Assembly: GCA_047974415.1 (NCBI GenBank)
Contig: JBKECH010000005.1
Coordinates: forward strand, 1-56,720
DNA length: 56,720 bases
DNA from: JBKEAJ01 sp047974415
Lineage (GTDB): Bacteria; Bacteroidota; Bacteroidia; Bacteroidales; Prolixibacteraceae
Reading direction: 5' to 3'
The notes under the pieces are model-generated. The model had not been told where the DNA came from and did no database searches. It saw only the letters and a list, made by a program, of their open reading frames with translations. Within the stretch, counting starts at the first letter, position 1. Each line of letters starts with the position of its first letter. The position numbers and the translations under genes were made by a program. Shown here piece after piece: positions 28,101-35,015 of the stretch.

Positions 28101-28212
28101 TCGAGGATTTATTTTTGCCTTGATTGTCGGGATCCTTGTGGGTACATATTCCTCAATATTTGTGTCTACCCCTGTAGCGTTTGACACACTGAGAAAAAGT
28201 AATAAGAGCTAG
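25195..28212 (+). CDS. secDF: SecDF fusion, protein translocation accessory protein
   Basis: Fused SecD and SecF of 1005 residues, the usual form in Bacteroidetes. It uses the proton gradient to help pull proteins through SecYEG. There is an N-terminal helix (about 6-26). The SecD signature LGLDLKGGMNVVLEV is near residue 92-106, followed by a large periplasmic domain and six helices (about 510-665). The SecF half has its own signal helix and DYGIDFKGGRTFVFQFE (about 722-738), a periplasmic segment and five more helices to the C-terminus. The TMGMAVDANVLIFERI and LGYSINDTVIVFDRARENI motifs belong to the proton pathway. It is transcribed alone. Confidence 0.97.
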   Translation: MQNKGIITTIAIFVAVVCIFQLTFTFVGRKWDKAADEYASARADLESDRALKSSTFSRARSNFLDSVNNTEVLNLGIAKYTLNEVRQNELNLGLDLKGGMNVVLEVSVADLIRAYAANPNDPVFLTALDAAIKESRNSQEDLFSLFVNTYLEQNPGSTLVPVFASYEMKDKITNSMSNKEVEKVIGDEINDALNNSFNVLRERIDKFGVSQPNIQKMQTPGQIMVELPGVTEPERVRNLLQGAANLEFWPVYKVSELINPLSQANLAIKDKKDLAKELDTTSSSQIAELDSDKDTSELASLDSLFGEEGKNDSMTMALFEEQSPLFAKLQISQGETPILGYTRKQDTAIVNEYLNYPEVKDIFAGLRSEVRFAWQQIKGNEGTEEFYGLYALKVETRDGKAPLSGNVITDARAGTDPLSGQPEVSMQMNSEGAATWARLTRENRDNFIAIVLDGEVKSAPVIQNEISMGRSSISGNFTVSETKDLANILKSGKMPARARVVQEQVVGPSLGKEAIQSGMLSFLIAFGLVLLYMLFFYGINAGSVADIALIINMLFVFGVLASLGAVLTLPGIAGIVLTMGMAVDANVLIFERIQEEILSGKGVKLAIKEGYRNAMSAILDGNITTFLTGAVLYFFGTGPIKGFATTLMIGIVTSLFCSIFISRLLFERQLKKNRENIKFTTAKTANWLRSTNIDFIKKRKVTYWISGIMIVISILSIAFRGLDYGIDFKGGRTFVFQFEDDVKIEDIKLALNSKFGVTPDVKTYGDAKGVIVTTDYKIDEGETAEENEKIDTEVESLLYLSLKDFVKEDLDKPEFLEKYRIRSEKVGPTVSKDIKNGAVISISIALLLVFAYIVVRFLNWQYGIGAIAALAHDAIIVLGVFSLFHGILPFSLNVDQSFIAAILTVLGYSINDTVIVFDRARENIKLHPKMKYSALFNMSINSTLRRTFSTSFSTLIVLFAICIFGGTSVRGFIFALIVGILVGTYSSIFVSTPVAFDTLRKSNKS

Positions 28213-28232
28213 AAGCAAAAATAGGATAAAAC

Positions 28233-28269
28233 ATCAAGAAGGGCTCCTCATAAGGGAGCTCTTCTTGAT
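28233..28269 (+). terminator. Hairpin terminator after secDF
   Basis: The inverted repeat ATCAAGAAGGGCTCC with GGGAGCTCTTCTTGAT forms a long stem of about 14 bp, 20 bp after the stop. No T-run follows, so it may act as a stabilising 3' hairpin rather than a strict intrinsic terminator. Confidence 0.6.
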
Positions 28270-28318
28270 ACTGAGCCTTGCTGCATGCTAGGGGCTTTGT
28301 TAATAATCTGATATTTAT

Positions 28319-28480
28319 CCCAGATTATACATTGAAACGCCGTGGAGAGTGCTTCAAACCCGATAAAACAAGGATTTTGGTGAATGAAGCAGCACTGCGG
28401 TGAGCGAGACAAAAGCTAGCAAAGCCTTTGTTTTGAAGAGATTGAAGCGCGTAGCGGGTGAACTCATGCATATTCTGGGT
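28319..28480 (+). repeat. MITE-like element C, copy 3
   Basis: Starts CCCAGATTATACATTGA and ends ATGCATATTCTGGG, imperfect inverted ends. Body markers GAGAGTGCTTCAAACCCGAT and TTTGTTTTGAAGAGATTGAA recur at 34017-34180, partly at 29526-29628, and in reverse at 21173-21357. No open frame. Confidence 0.7.
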
Positions 28481-28588
28481 TTATGTTAGAGCTTATATTC
28501 GACAAGGCAGAAACATAGCCTTCGCCCCACGAGGTCATTATATGTAAATAAGGAACAAAAGATAAACGCATGAAACGAGCCACTAGGT

Positions 28589-28650
28589 TAAACTCTCACA
28601 CTGGAGCGTGATAAAATTGGCGAGATGCATGTGGCAACTAAAAAACAATT
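28589..28650 (+). repeat. Repeat module E, copy 1
   Basis: TTAAACTCTCACACTGGAG followed by AAAATTGGCGAGATGCATG and TGGCAACTAA. The AATTGGCGAGAT and GGCAACTA parts recur at 38740-38785 directly before the PorD-like gene. The TAAACTCTCACAC part recurs at 51883, where it introduces module B. Confidence 0.6.
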
Positions 28651-28651
28651 G

Positions 28652-28767
28652 TAAACAAATGAAGCAGCATGGCGGTAGGCTTTAAGCTTTCCGACACGCA
28701 GGCGAATGATTAACCTCGCAAAAGCCAAAAGCCAAAAGCCAAAAGCCTATTGCAGAATTTTAAACAC
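28652..28767 (+). repeat. Repeat module B, copy 1, ending at the tetR start codon
   Basis: It begins with TGTAAACAAATGAA, contains GCGGTAGGC and a CAGGCGAATGATTAA stretch, and ends with TATTGCAGAATTTTAAACAC just before ATG. A related start-like sequence TAAACGCATGAAACG is at 28563. The segment includes four exact tandem copies of AAAAGCC (28720-28747). The copies at 34284, 50996 and 51880 also end at a start codon. Confidence 0.65.
28720..28747 (+). repeat. Four tandem copies of the 7-mer AAAAGCC
   Basis: An exact 7-bp unit four times, 20 bp upstream of the tetR start codon. A change in copy number would shift the leader by 7 bp per unit. Confidence 0.9.
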
Positions 28768-29379
28768 ATGAAACGTGATGACAGCTTTGCAGGACTAGAT
28801 AAGAAAGAACAAAAGAAGGAAGCAATACTGAAGATTGCTCAGGATGTGTTTAGCAAAAACGGATATAGAAAAACGACTATTGACGAAATAGCAACAGCTA
28901 CAAAAAAAGGGAAAAGCTCTTTATATTATTATTTCAGTAGTAAAGAAGAACTGTTCAACGAAGTGATTTTGTGGGAGGTGGAACTTCTGAAAAATGAACT
29001 TACCAGGGTAATCAATAGAAATATTACTCCTGTGGAGAAACTTAGAGAATATATCATTACTAAGCTGATGACTTTTAGAAGCCTGTCTAACCTCTATAAT
29101 ACACTTGGCAAGGATGAGCCAGCGAAAGAATTTATTGATCAAATTATGGGGAAATACTACAAGGAAGAGATAAGGATGATTAAGAGAATACTCATTGAAG
29201 GGGTGCGGCAAGGGGAATTTGAGGTGTATGATTTTTCTCTTGCTGCAACGGGGATAACAACAGCCATAAAAGGTCTGGAAATACCCTTGTCTGCAGGTAG
29301 TTATGGTCATGCGAACCTGAGCGAGAGCGTAGACAATATTATCAAAATTATTTGCTACGGCATAGTTAAAAGACAATAA
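28768..29379 (+). CDS. TetR/AcrR family transcriptional regulator
   Basis: One-component repressor of 203 residues. The N-terminal helix-turn-helix is clear: AILKIAQDVFSKNGYRKTTIDEIATATKKGKSSLYYYFSSKEELF (about 20-64, with SSLYYYF as the recognition helix end). The C-terminal helical domain would bind an unknown ligand. I place the start at 28768, because an in-frame ATG 18 bp upstream lies inside the repeat that ends here. No efflux or enzyme gene is adjacent, so its target is unclear; it may regulate only itself. The 500 bp upstream is made wholly of dispersed repeats. Confidence 0.9.
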   Translation: MKRDDSFAGLDKKEQKKEAILKIAQDVFSKNGYRKTTIDEIATATKKGKSSLYYYFSSKEELFNEVILWEVELLKNELTRVINRNITPVEKLREYIITKLMTFRSLSNLYNTLGKDEPAKEFIDQIMGKYYKEEIRMIKRILIEGVRQGEFEVYDFSLAATGITTAIKGLEIPLSAGSYGHANLSESVDNIIKIICYGIVKRQ

Positions 29380-29380
29380 T

Positions 29381-29449
29381 TAGTGCCTGTCCATAATGCT
29401 AGGAGTCTGAGGTCGGGAGTCTGAACTATAAACCCCAATATCTGTAGAG
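29381..29449 (+). repeat. Partial copy of intergenic repeat element A with internal duplication
   Basis: TAGTGCCTGTCCATAATG then GGAGTCTGA occurs twice (29408 and 29421 region), followed by ACTATAAA and CCAATATCTG. It resembles a short copy with both ends present. Confidence 0.6.
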
Positions 29450-29525
29450 CTTGATGTTTGTGCGCCGTGTATGGTCAATATATAGGTGGCGAATTGTCGA
29501 AGTTGGGAAACAGAACAGGAGGTGG

Positions 29526-29628
29526 AGAACGAAGCATAGCACCATGCTGCGGTGAGTTAAACAAAATCAGCGAAGCGCTTGTTTTGAAGAGATTGGAGCA
29601 TGTAGCAGGTGAGCTAATGTATATTCGG
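29526..29628 (+). repeat. Partial MITE-like element C, copy 4
   Basis: ATGCTGCGGTGAG, GCTTGTTTTGAAGAGATTGG and GTAGCAGGTGAGCTAATG match the right half of the copy at 28319-28480. The left half is missing. With element A it accounts for most of the 29380-29684 gap. Confidence 0.65.
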
Positions 29629-29657
29629 AGGTAAATCAAGTTTTAAAAAATAAGTAT

Positions 29658-29665
29658 TATATTTG
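29658..29665 (+). promoter_or_regulatory. -7 box of the ferredoxin-NADP reductase gene
   Basis: TATATTTG fits TAnnTTTG, 20 bp before the ATG. It lies just right of an element C remnant, so the -33 region may derive from repeat DNA. Confidence 0.55.
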
Positions 29666-29684
29666 CAGAAACTCAAGTAATAAA

Positions 29685-30491
29685 ATGGAAACACTTAATG
29701 GCATCGTAACTCAGGTGATTCAAGTATCACCAATAATGAAAGTTTTTAGAATTGCTCCTGAAGGATGGGAGTTACCAGATTTTTCCCCAGGTCAGTTTGT
29801 AGCATTGGGCTTGCCGTCGTCGGCAGGGCGTTGTGGCGAGGCTCAAGCAGAGATGGACACATATGCCGAAGAAAAAATAATCAAGAGAGCATACTCTATA
29901 GCCTCTTCCTCTCAAACTAAGGAGTATCTGGAGTTTTATATTACCTTAGTGCACTCTGGGGCTTTAACTCCTCGCTTGTTTAACCTGCAACTTGGTGATC
30001 GTATCTTTGTTGGACAGAAATTTGTAGGGATGTTCACCCTAAGCCAAGTACCTGAGGACAAAAATGTTGTGCTGATAGCCACTGGCACAGGAGTTGCGCC
30101 ATATTTGAGCATGCTCAGGACCGACGCCTTACACAGAAAAGGAAATATATCCGTTATTCACGGCGCTGCAAATAGCTGGGACCTTGGGTATTCGTCTGAA
30201 CTTCAGCTATTACAAACTCTTTCAAATAAATTTTATTATCTTCCAACAATTACAGAAGCAGGCAGAGAAAAAACTCAATGGAATGGTTCTACTAAATTCA
30301 TCCAAGACATGATTGCAGATGGTGATATAGAGAAATTTACGGGCTCAAAAATAGACCCAGCCACCACACACGTTTTTCTGTGTGGGAATCCGAAAATGAT
30401 TGCAGCTGTCACAGAAAATCTTGAGAAAAAAGGACTTACAGAATGGAGCAGAAAAACGCCAGAAGGGCAGATTCACATTGAAAAGTTCTAA
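29685..30491 (+). CDS. fpr: Ferredoxin--NADP(+) reductase
   Basis: FAD-dependent oxidoreductase of 268 residues that exchanges electrons between NADPH and ferredoxin or flavodoxin. The FAD-binding motif RAYSIASS is at about 66-73. The NADP-binding glycine motif GTGVAPYLSMLR is at about 131-142. The C-terminal region has HVFLCGNPKM, as in bacterial-type Fpr. It stands alone between the TetR gene and dacB, with its own -7 box. The stop is 81 bp before dacB and is followed by a T-rich hairpin-like stretch. The exact physiological electron partner is not known. Confidence 0.9.
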   Translation: METLNGIVTQVIQVSPIMKVFRIAPEGWELPDFSPGQFVALGLPSSAGRCGEAQAEMDTYAEEKIIKRAYSIASSSQTKEYLEFYITLVHSGALTPRLFNLQLGDRIFVGQKFVGMFTLSQVPEDKNVVLIATGTGVAPYLSMLRTDALHRKGNISVIHGAANSWDLGYSSELQLLQTLSNKFYYLPTITEAGREKTQWNGSTKFIQDMIADGDIEKFTGSKIDPATTHVFLCGNPKMIAAVTENLEKKGLTEWSRKTPEGQIHIEKF

Positions 30492-30571
30492 TCCTAAAAA
30501 GAATATATTCCAAAAGAAGCAGGTACAGAATACCTGCTTCTTTCGTATCAACTCAAAAACATTCTTCATTT

Positions 30572-31999
30572 ATGCGTTGTGCAAAATTAGCTCAATCCCT
30601 TTTATGCCTCCTCTCTCTCCTGTTTATCAGTTTTTCACAGGTCGGAGCGCAGTCTCTTGCCAGTCTTGACAACAACAATATTCTTAGGTCTAGTATGGTG
30701 GCATACAAAATCATTGAAACGAAAAGTGGAGAAACCAAATACAATAAAAACGAAAAAATTGCACTTGCTCCTGCATCGGTATGCAAACTAATAACATCAG
30801 CTACTGCTATAGAGCTATTGGGCGAGCATTATACTTTTAAAACACAATTTGGGATAGACGGAGAAATTAACAACGAGCAGAGAGTCCTTGTTGGCAACCT
30901 TATCATAAAAGGAGGTGGCGACCCTACGCTAGGCTCCGAGCACTTTGGTAGTTGCTCTCTGGAGTCTCTGCTAGATTCAATCTATCAAAGCCTCAAGAAA
31001 CTTGACATAAACACCATAGCTGGCAATGTGCTTGTGGACTTGTCTATCTACGACAAGATGGCAATACCTTCAAAATGGACGTGGGAGGACATCGGCAACT
31101 ACTATGGCGCAGGAAGCTTTGCATTGTCGGTCTGCGAAAACACCTATCGAGTATGCTTGCAATCGCCATCTAAAGCAGGCAGTGAGACTAAAATATTGAG
31201 TGTAGAACCTAGTGTCCTTGACATAAACGATTTTGAAAATAATGTTGTTGCATCGGATGGAAACAGTGATAATGCCTATATCTTTGGATCTTACCTTTCG
31301 AGCAAAAGAGAAATATTTGGAACAATTCCAAAAGGGAGGAACAACTTCTGCATAAAAGGGTCCATAGGCAATCCTCCCATATTCTTTGCAGAGCAAGTAA
31401 AACACTACCTCCAAAACAAAGGAATAGACATACTCGGAAAGCCGAAGTCCGCAGACTCAACGCTAATAATCGGCAAACATATATACACACATGTGTCGCC
31501 AAACTTGGCAAGAATTATTAAAGAACTGAACCACACTAGCTCTAATCTTATAGCAGAGCATTTAGTAAAACAGATTGCATACGAAAAGGTGGGGCTTGGA
31601 AGTACTAACGTAGGCATCGAATTAATAATGAAACACTGGAACGACAAGGGTTTAGACACAGAGCAACTAACGATGATAGACGGTAGTGGATTATCACGAT
31701 TTAATGCCATTACGACTGATTTTTTTGTGGCTCTACTGCAATATATGCACAATAATTCGGAACACAGTGAGGTCTTTAAAATGTCTCTTCCAGACGGTCA
31801 GAAGCTTGGTTTTACCAATACTCCCAAGGGACATATTACAGCAAAAAGCGGAACACTAAGTGGGGTGCGTTGCTATGGAGGGTATTACAAATCTACGGCA
31901 GGCACAACATATACATTTACCTTCTTAGTAAATAATTTCAAATGCTCTCCTGCAACAATACGACGAGAAATAGAAAAATCTCTAAAAACCGTCAAATAA
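30572..31999 (+). CDS. dacB: D-alanyl-D-alanine carboxypeptidase/endopeptidase (PBP4, S13 family)
   Basis: Periplasmic low-molecular-weight penicillin-binding protein of 475 residues, about the E. coli DacB length. It trims or cleaves peptide cross-links in peptidoglycan. There is a signal peptide (1-27). The catalytic SxxK is S69-V-C-K72 in APASVCKLITS. The SxN motif is SSN in NHTSSNLIAEHL (about 313-315), and the KSG motif is in AKSGTLSGVRCYGGY (about 430). It ends 23 bp before the convergent flavin-fold gene. The start at 30572 gives a good signal sequence. Confidence 0.94.
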   Translation: MRCAKLAQSLLCLLSLLFISFSQVGAQSLASLDNNNILRSSMVAYKIIETKSGETKYNKNEKIALAPASVCKLITSATAIELLGEHYTFKTQFGIDGEINNEQRVLVGNLIIKGGGDPTLGSEHFGSCSLESLLDSIYQSLKKLDINTIAGNVLVDLSIYDKMAIPSKWTWEDIGNYYGAGSFALSVCENTYRVCLQSPSKAGSETKILSVEPSVLDINDFENNVVASDGNSDNAYIFGSYLSSKREIFGTIPKGRNNFCIKGSIGNPPIFFAEQVKHYLQNKGIDILGKPKSADSTLIIGKHIYTHVSPNLARIIKELNHTSSNLIAEHLVKQIAYEKVGLGSTNVGIELIMKHWNDKGLDTEQLTMIDGSGLSRFNAITTDFFVALLQYMHNNSEHSEVFKMSLPDGQKLGFTNTPKGHITAKSGTLSGVRCYGGYYKSTAGTTYTFTFLVNNFKCSPATIRREIEKSLKTVK

Positions 32000-32022
32000 C
32001 ACAGCCACGTCTGGATTCGTTA

Positions 32023-32475
32023 CTAATGACGAATGCTTCCTGAGCTATTTCGGTTCCAATGTAGTTTTTTGCCAAAGCCAAGCCTGTTGTCTGTCATCTT
32101 CAAGCTGTTTATTTCGGCTGTCCAAATATGTAGCTTGGCGACATTTGAAATGGGGTAGTGCTTAGTATATGTCTTCTTGGCTACTTTATACTCCTCTCCT
32201 TCAGGGCGAAACGCCCTTGCCTCTATTTGTACGCCCTGCACCTTACCTACCATTGTGGTTTCAAGGACGATGCCTATTGCTACACTTTCGTTTGCTGTCA
32301 TTTCTTGTCCGTGTCTAGTACCTTCGGGGTCACTAGTGAAAATCAACCTCATGTTTTTTTCGTCAAAAACATAAAAACAATGAGCAAGCCATGCTCCCTT
32401 GTCGCTTTTGGTGCATAATGTAAGCACATTATGCTCCTTTAGGAAAGTTGATATCTTTTCGTCGCACTTAAGCAT
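32023..32475 (-). CDS. Pyridoxamine 5'-phosphate oxidase-fold protein
   Basis: Small protein of 150 residues with the split-barrel FMN-binding fold of the PNPOx-like and YhbP-type family. The N-terminus CDEKISTFLKEHNVLTLCT, the strands WLAHCFYVFDEKNMRLIFTSD, and the TMVGKVQGVQIEARA segment are typical. The catalytic role is unknown; it may bind flavin or haem. It is the second gene of a unit with hisS, overlapping hisS by 8 bp, which suggests translational coupling. Confidence 0.78.
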   Translation of the reverse strand: MLKCDEKISTFLKEHNVLTLCTKSDKGAWLAHCFYVFDEKNMRLIFTSDPEGTRHGQEMTANESVAIGIVLETTMVGKVQGVQIEARAFRPEGEEYKVAKKTYTKHYPISNVAKLHIWTAEINSLKMTDNRLGFGKKLHWNRNSSGSIRH

Positions 32476-33844
32476 TGAGCATGTTTTTTATTGTTGATAC
32501 TAAATCAGCATTGTTAGTCTGTATTTGTTCTCCGCTGTGCATGTTTTTGATAATGATAGAGTTCTGCGATATTTCATCCTCGCCAATTATCGCTACAATA
32601 GGCACATTGTTATTGTTTGCCCAAGACATCTGCTTTTTCATTTTTGCCGAGTCGGGGAAAATTTCTGCTCGTATACCATCATTCCTCAATGATTCGAGCA
32701 GTGGAATAGCATAGTTTTGTTCTTGTTCGCCAAAGTTAACAAACAGTACTTCTGTGCCGACACTTGTCTTTTTCGGAAAACCATCGATGTGTTCAAGTAC
32801 ATCATAAATCCTGTCGGCACCGAAGGAAACACCGACTCCCGATACATTATCCATGCCAAAGATAGCTGTGAGATTATCGTAGCGACCACCTCCACATATA
32901 CTACCTATTTGCATGTCGTCAGATTTTACTTCGATAATTGTGCCAGTGTAATAATTAAGACCGCGAGCAAGAGACAAGTCGAGCTCTATGTTGCAAGTTA
33001 TGTGATATTTACGACATAAAGCGAACAGTTCTGCAAGCTCTGCGACGCCTGTCTCTGCAAGTTCATTGCCTTTGAATATAGACTTTAAACTATCCAGTTT
33101 TTCAACATTATTACCACTCAGGTATAGAATAGGTTCTAGCTTGCTAAGTTCTTCCGTGCTAAGTCCTTTATTGCTCAACTCGGCACTTACATTTTCCCAC
33201 CCGATTTTATCAAGCTTGTCTATAGCAACAGTAATATCTGTCAGCAGTTCCGGGTGATTTATATATTTGCTGATAGCAGATAGGAGTTTGCGGTTGTTGA
33301 GTTTTATAGTAATGTTTAGTTTTAGTTTTTTGAAAACTCTATCTATTATTCTCAACAATTCTGCTTCGTTTATTAATGAGTTGCTGCCAACGATGTCGGC
33401 ATCGCATTGGTAGAACTCTCTGTACCGCCCTTTTTGGGGTCTGTCAGCACGCCAAACTGGCTGTATCTGAAAGCGTTTGAAAGGGAATGTTATTTCGCTT
33501 TGATGATTTACAACATATCGAGCAAAAGGCACTGTTAGGTCGTATCTCAAGCCTTTCTCCGAAATTTTTGTTAGAAGTTGGTTGGATGACGTATTAAGCA
33601 TTTCATTGCCGTCTACTTTAGACAAAAAATCGCCCGAGTTTATAATCTTAAATAAAAGCTTGTCGCCTTCGTCTCCGTATTTCCCCATCAGAGTAGACAG
33701 GTTCTCCATTGCTGGGGTATAAATTTCACTGTATCCGTAAATGTGATAAATCTCCCTTATTGTGTCGAAGATATAATTACGCTTTGCCATTTCAGTGGGA
33801 CTGAAATCTCTTGTCCCTTTGGGTGTGCCAACTTTTTTTGCCAT
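32468..33844 (-). CDS. hisS: Histidyl-tRNA synthetase
   Basis: Class II aminoacyl-tRNA synthetase of 458 residues charging tRNA-His. GTPKGTRDFSP (6-16) at the N-terminus, motif 2 around GRYREFYQCDADIVG (about 120-134), and the histidine-binding LARGLNYYTGTIIEV segment are all present, with an anticodon-binding C-terminal domain. The start at 33844 (MAKKVGT) is preferred over one seven codons upstream, because the -7 box TAAGTTTG at 33863-33870 would place that upstream codon at or before the transcription start. Next downstream gene overlaps by 8 bp. Confidence 0.97.
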   Translation of the reverse strand: MAKKVGTPKGTRDFSPTEMAKRNYIFDTIREIYHIYGYSEIYTPAMENLSTLMGKYGDEGDKLLFKIINSGDFLSKVDGNEMLNTSSNQLLTKISEKGLRYDLTVPFARYVVNHQSEITFPFKRFQIQPVWRADRPQKGRYREFYQCDADIVGSNSLINEAELLRIIDRVFKKLKLNITIKLNNRKLLSAISKYINHPELLTDITVAIDKLDKIGWENVSAELSNKGLSTEELSKLEPILYLSGNNVEKLDSLKSIFKGNELAETGVAELAELFALCRKYHITCNIELDLSLARGLNYYTGTIIEVKSDDMQIGSICGGGRYDNLTAIFGMDNVSGVGVSFGADRIYDVLEHIDGFPKKTSVGTEVLFVNFGEQEQNYAIPLLESLRNDGIRAEIFPDSAKMKKQMSWANNNNVPIVAIIGEDEISQNSIIIKNMHSGEQIQTNNADLVSTIKNMLNA

Positions 33845-33862
33845 AAAAATCAAATTAATACG

Positions 33863-33870
33863 CAAACTTA
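33863..33870 (-). promoter_or_regulatory. -7 box of hisS
   Basis: TAAGTTTG on the - strand fits TAnnTTTG. It implies a leader of only about 12 nt and supports the MAKK start. Confidence 0.65.
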
Positions 33871-33999
33871 AATAAAAAAAATTATACGCTCTCTTGCAAG
33901 TGATAAAAACAATTAGTTGTCGATGTTTTGAATGCTAGTGTTAGATTCTTAACGACGTGCCATTATGTCACCTTTATGTCAAGTGGCAAGTTTTTTGCT

Positions 34000-34007
34000 T
34001 ACTTTTG
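34000..34007 (+). promoter_or_regulatory. Putative -7 box far upstream of grpE
   Basis: TACTTTTG fits TAnnTTTG. It lies 9 bp left of an element C copy and 407 bp before the grpE start. The whole interval to grpE is made of repeats (element C, then module B), as if insertions separated the promoter from its gene. The -33 match is poor. Confidence 0.45.
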
Positions 34008-34016
34008 CATTGCGTT

Positions 34017-34180
34017 CAGATTATGCATTGGAACACCGTAGAGAGTGCTTCAAGCTCGATTAAAACAGGGGTCTTGGTGAGTGTCGCGTAGCGCGCAATG
34101 TATTGCGTCTAAAACTAAAATAGTACCTGTGTTTTGAGAAGATTGTCGTACGTAGTAGGTGAGCAATACGTGCCCTGGGT
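34017..34180 (+). repeat. MITE-like element C, copy 5
   Basis: It begins CAGATTATGCATTGGAAC and ends CAATACGTGCCCTGGG, imperfect inverted ends. It contains GAGAGTGCTTCAAGCTCGAT and CTGTGTTTTGAGAAGATTG as in the 28.3-kb copy. The middle has GCAATGTATTGCG, like the palindrome at 21238-21265. Confidence 0.7.
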
Positions 34181-34283
34181 TAAGAATAAAAAATCGACTG
34201 CTGGTCGCAAGCCCTTGGTTAACTAGTTATCAATAAAATTATAAATACGAGGAACAGTTGATTGTTGTCAGTTGTTAGTAAAA

Positions 34284-34413
34284 TATTTAAACAGATGAAA
34301 TCTTCATGCAGTAGGCTATAGGCTGTAAGCCTAACTACACACAGGAGGATGATTAATAAACCAGCAAAAGCATAAAGCTTAAAGCTTACAGCTTATTGCA
34401 GTATTTTAAACAG
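34284..34413 (+). repeat. Repeat module B, copy 2, ending at the grpE start codon
   Basis: The 15-mer TTTAAACAGATGAAA occurs at both ends of this segment (34289-34303, and overlapping the grpE start 34404-34418). Inside are CATGCAGTAGGCTATAGGC, GGAGGATGATTAATAAACC and AGCTTACAGCTTATTGCAG. The duplication of the start-codon region resembles a target duplication around an inserted element. Confidence 0.75.
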
Positions 34414-34995
34414 ATGAAAGAAGAAAACAACAAGAATGAGGAGTTAAATGCGGAGGAATTATCTTCCGAGCAGAAGGTGAATGATGCTGACAATCAGGAA
34501 TCTGAAGAACTGAATGGTCGGAAGGGTAGTGATTCAGACGAGAATGTGTCGGAAGAAGATAAAGAAGATGAGTCTAAAGTTTGGTATGACAAATGGGTGA
34601 GACTTCAGGCGGAGTTCGATAACTACAGAAGACGTACCAGCAAAGAACGAATGGACTTGATAAAAACTGCTGGCGAAGGTATCTTCAAAGATATGATTCC
34701 CATGATAGACGATTTGCATCGAGGTTTAGAGCTTGCCAAGAAGTCTGACAACATAAACTCTGTTGTAGAAGGGATGGAGTTGATAAATAGTAAATTCGTA
34801 TCGTTTTTAGATAAAAATAACGTAAAAGAAATAGACGCCCTCCATCAAGACTTTGACACAGACTTGCATGATGCAGTGACAAAAATTCCTGCACCATCGG
34901 AAGACTTAAAGGGCAAGGTTGTTGACGTCATACAACGAGGCTATACCTTGGGAGATAAGGTAATAAGATTTTCTAAAGTTGTGATTGGCGAATAA
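34414..34995 (+). CDS. grpE: GrpE nucleotide exchange factor
   Basis: Co-chaperone of 193 residues that releases ADP from DnaK. The N-terminal 55 residues are acidic and disordered (many E and D). The coiled coil follows with WVRLQAEFDNYRRRTSKERMDL (about 63-84). The C-terminal beta-wing domain ends with GYTLGDKVIRFSKVVIG, the family signature. I choose the ATG at 34414 rather than 34396, because the latter is inside the repeat. dnaJ follows by 20 bp, a common Bacteroidetes order without dnaK. The upstream DNA is repeat from 34017 on. Confidence 0.95.
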   Translation: MKEENNKNEELNAEELSSEQKVNDADNQESEELNGRKGSDSDENVSEEDKEDESKVWYDKWVRLQAEFDNYRRRTSKERMDLIKTAGEGIFKDMIPMIDDLHRGLELAKKSDNINSVVEGMELINSKFVSFLDKNNVKEIDALHQDFDTDLHDAVTKIPAPSEDLKGKVVDVIQRGYTLGDKVIRFSKVVIGE

Positions 34996-35015
34996 AAAAG
35001 ACAAAAAGTACAAAT

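Noticed and set aside
28720..28747. CRISPR-like array before tetR
   Set aside because: The unit is only 7 bp, with no spacers and no cas genes. It is a simple tandem repeat.
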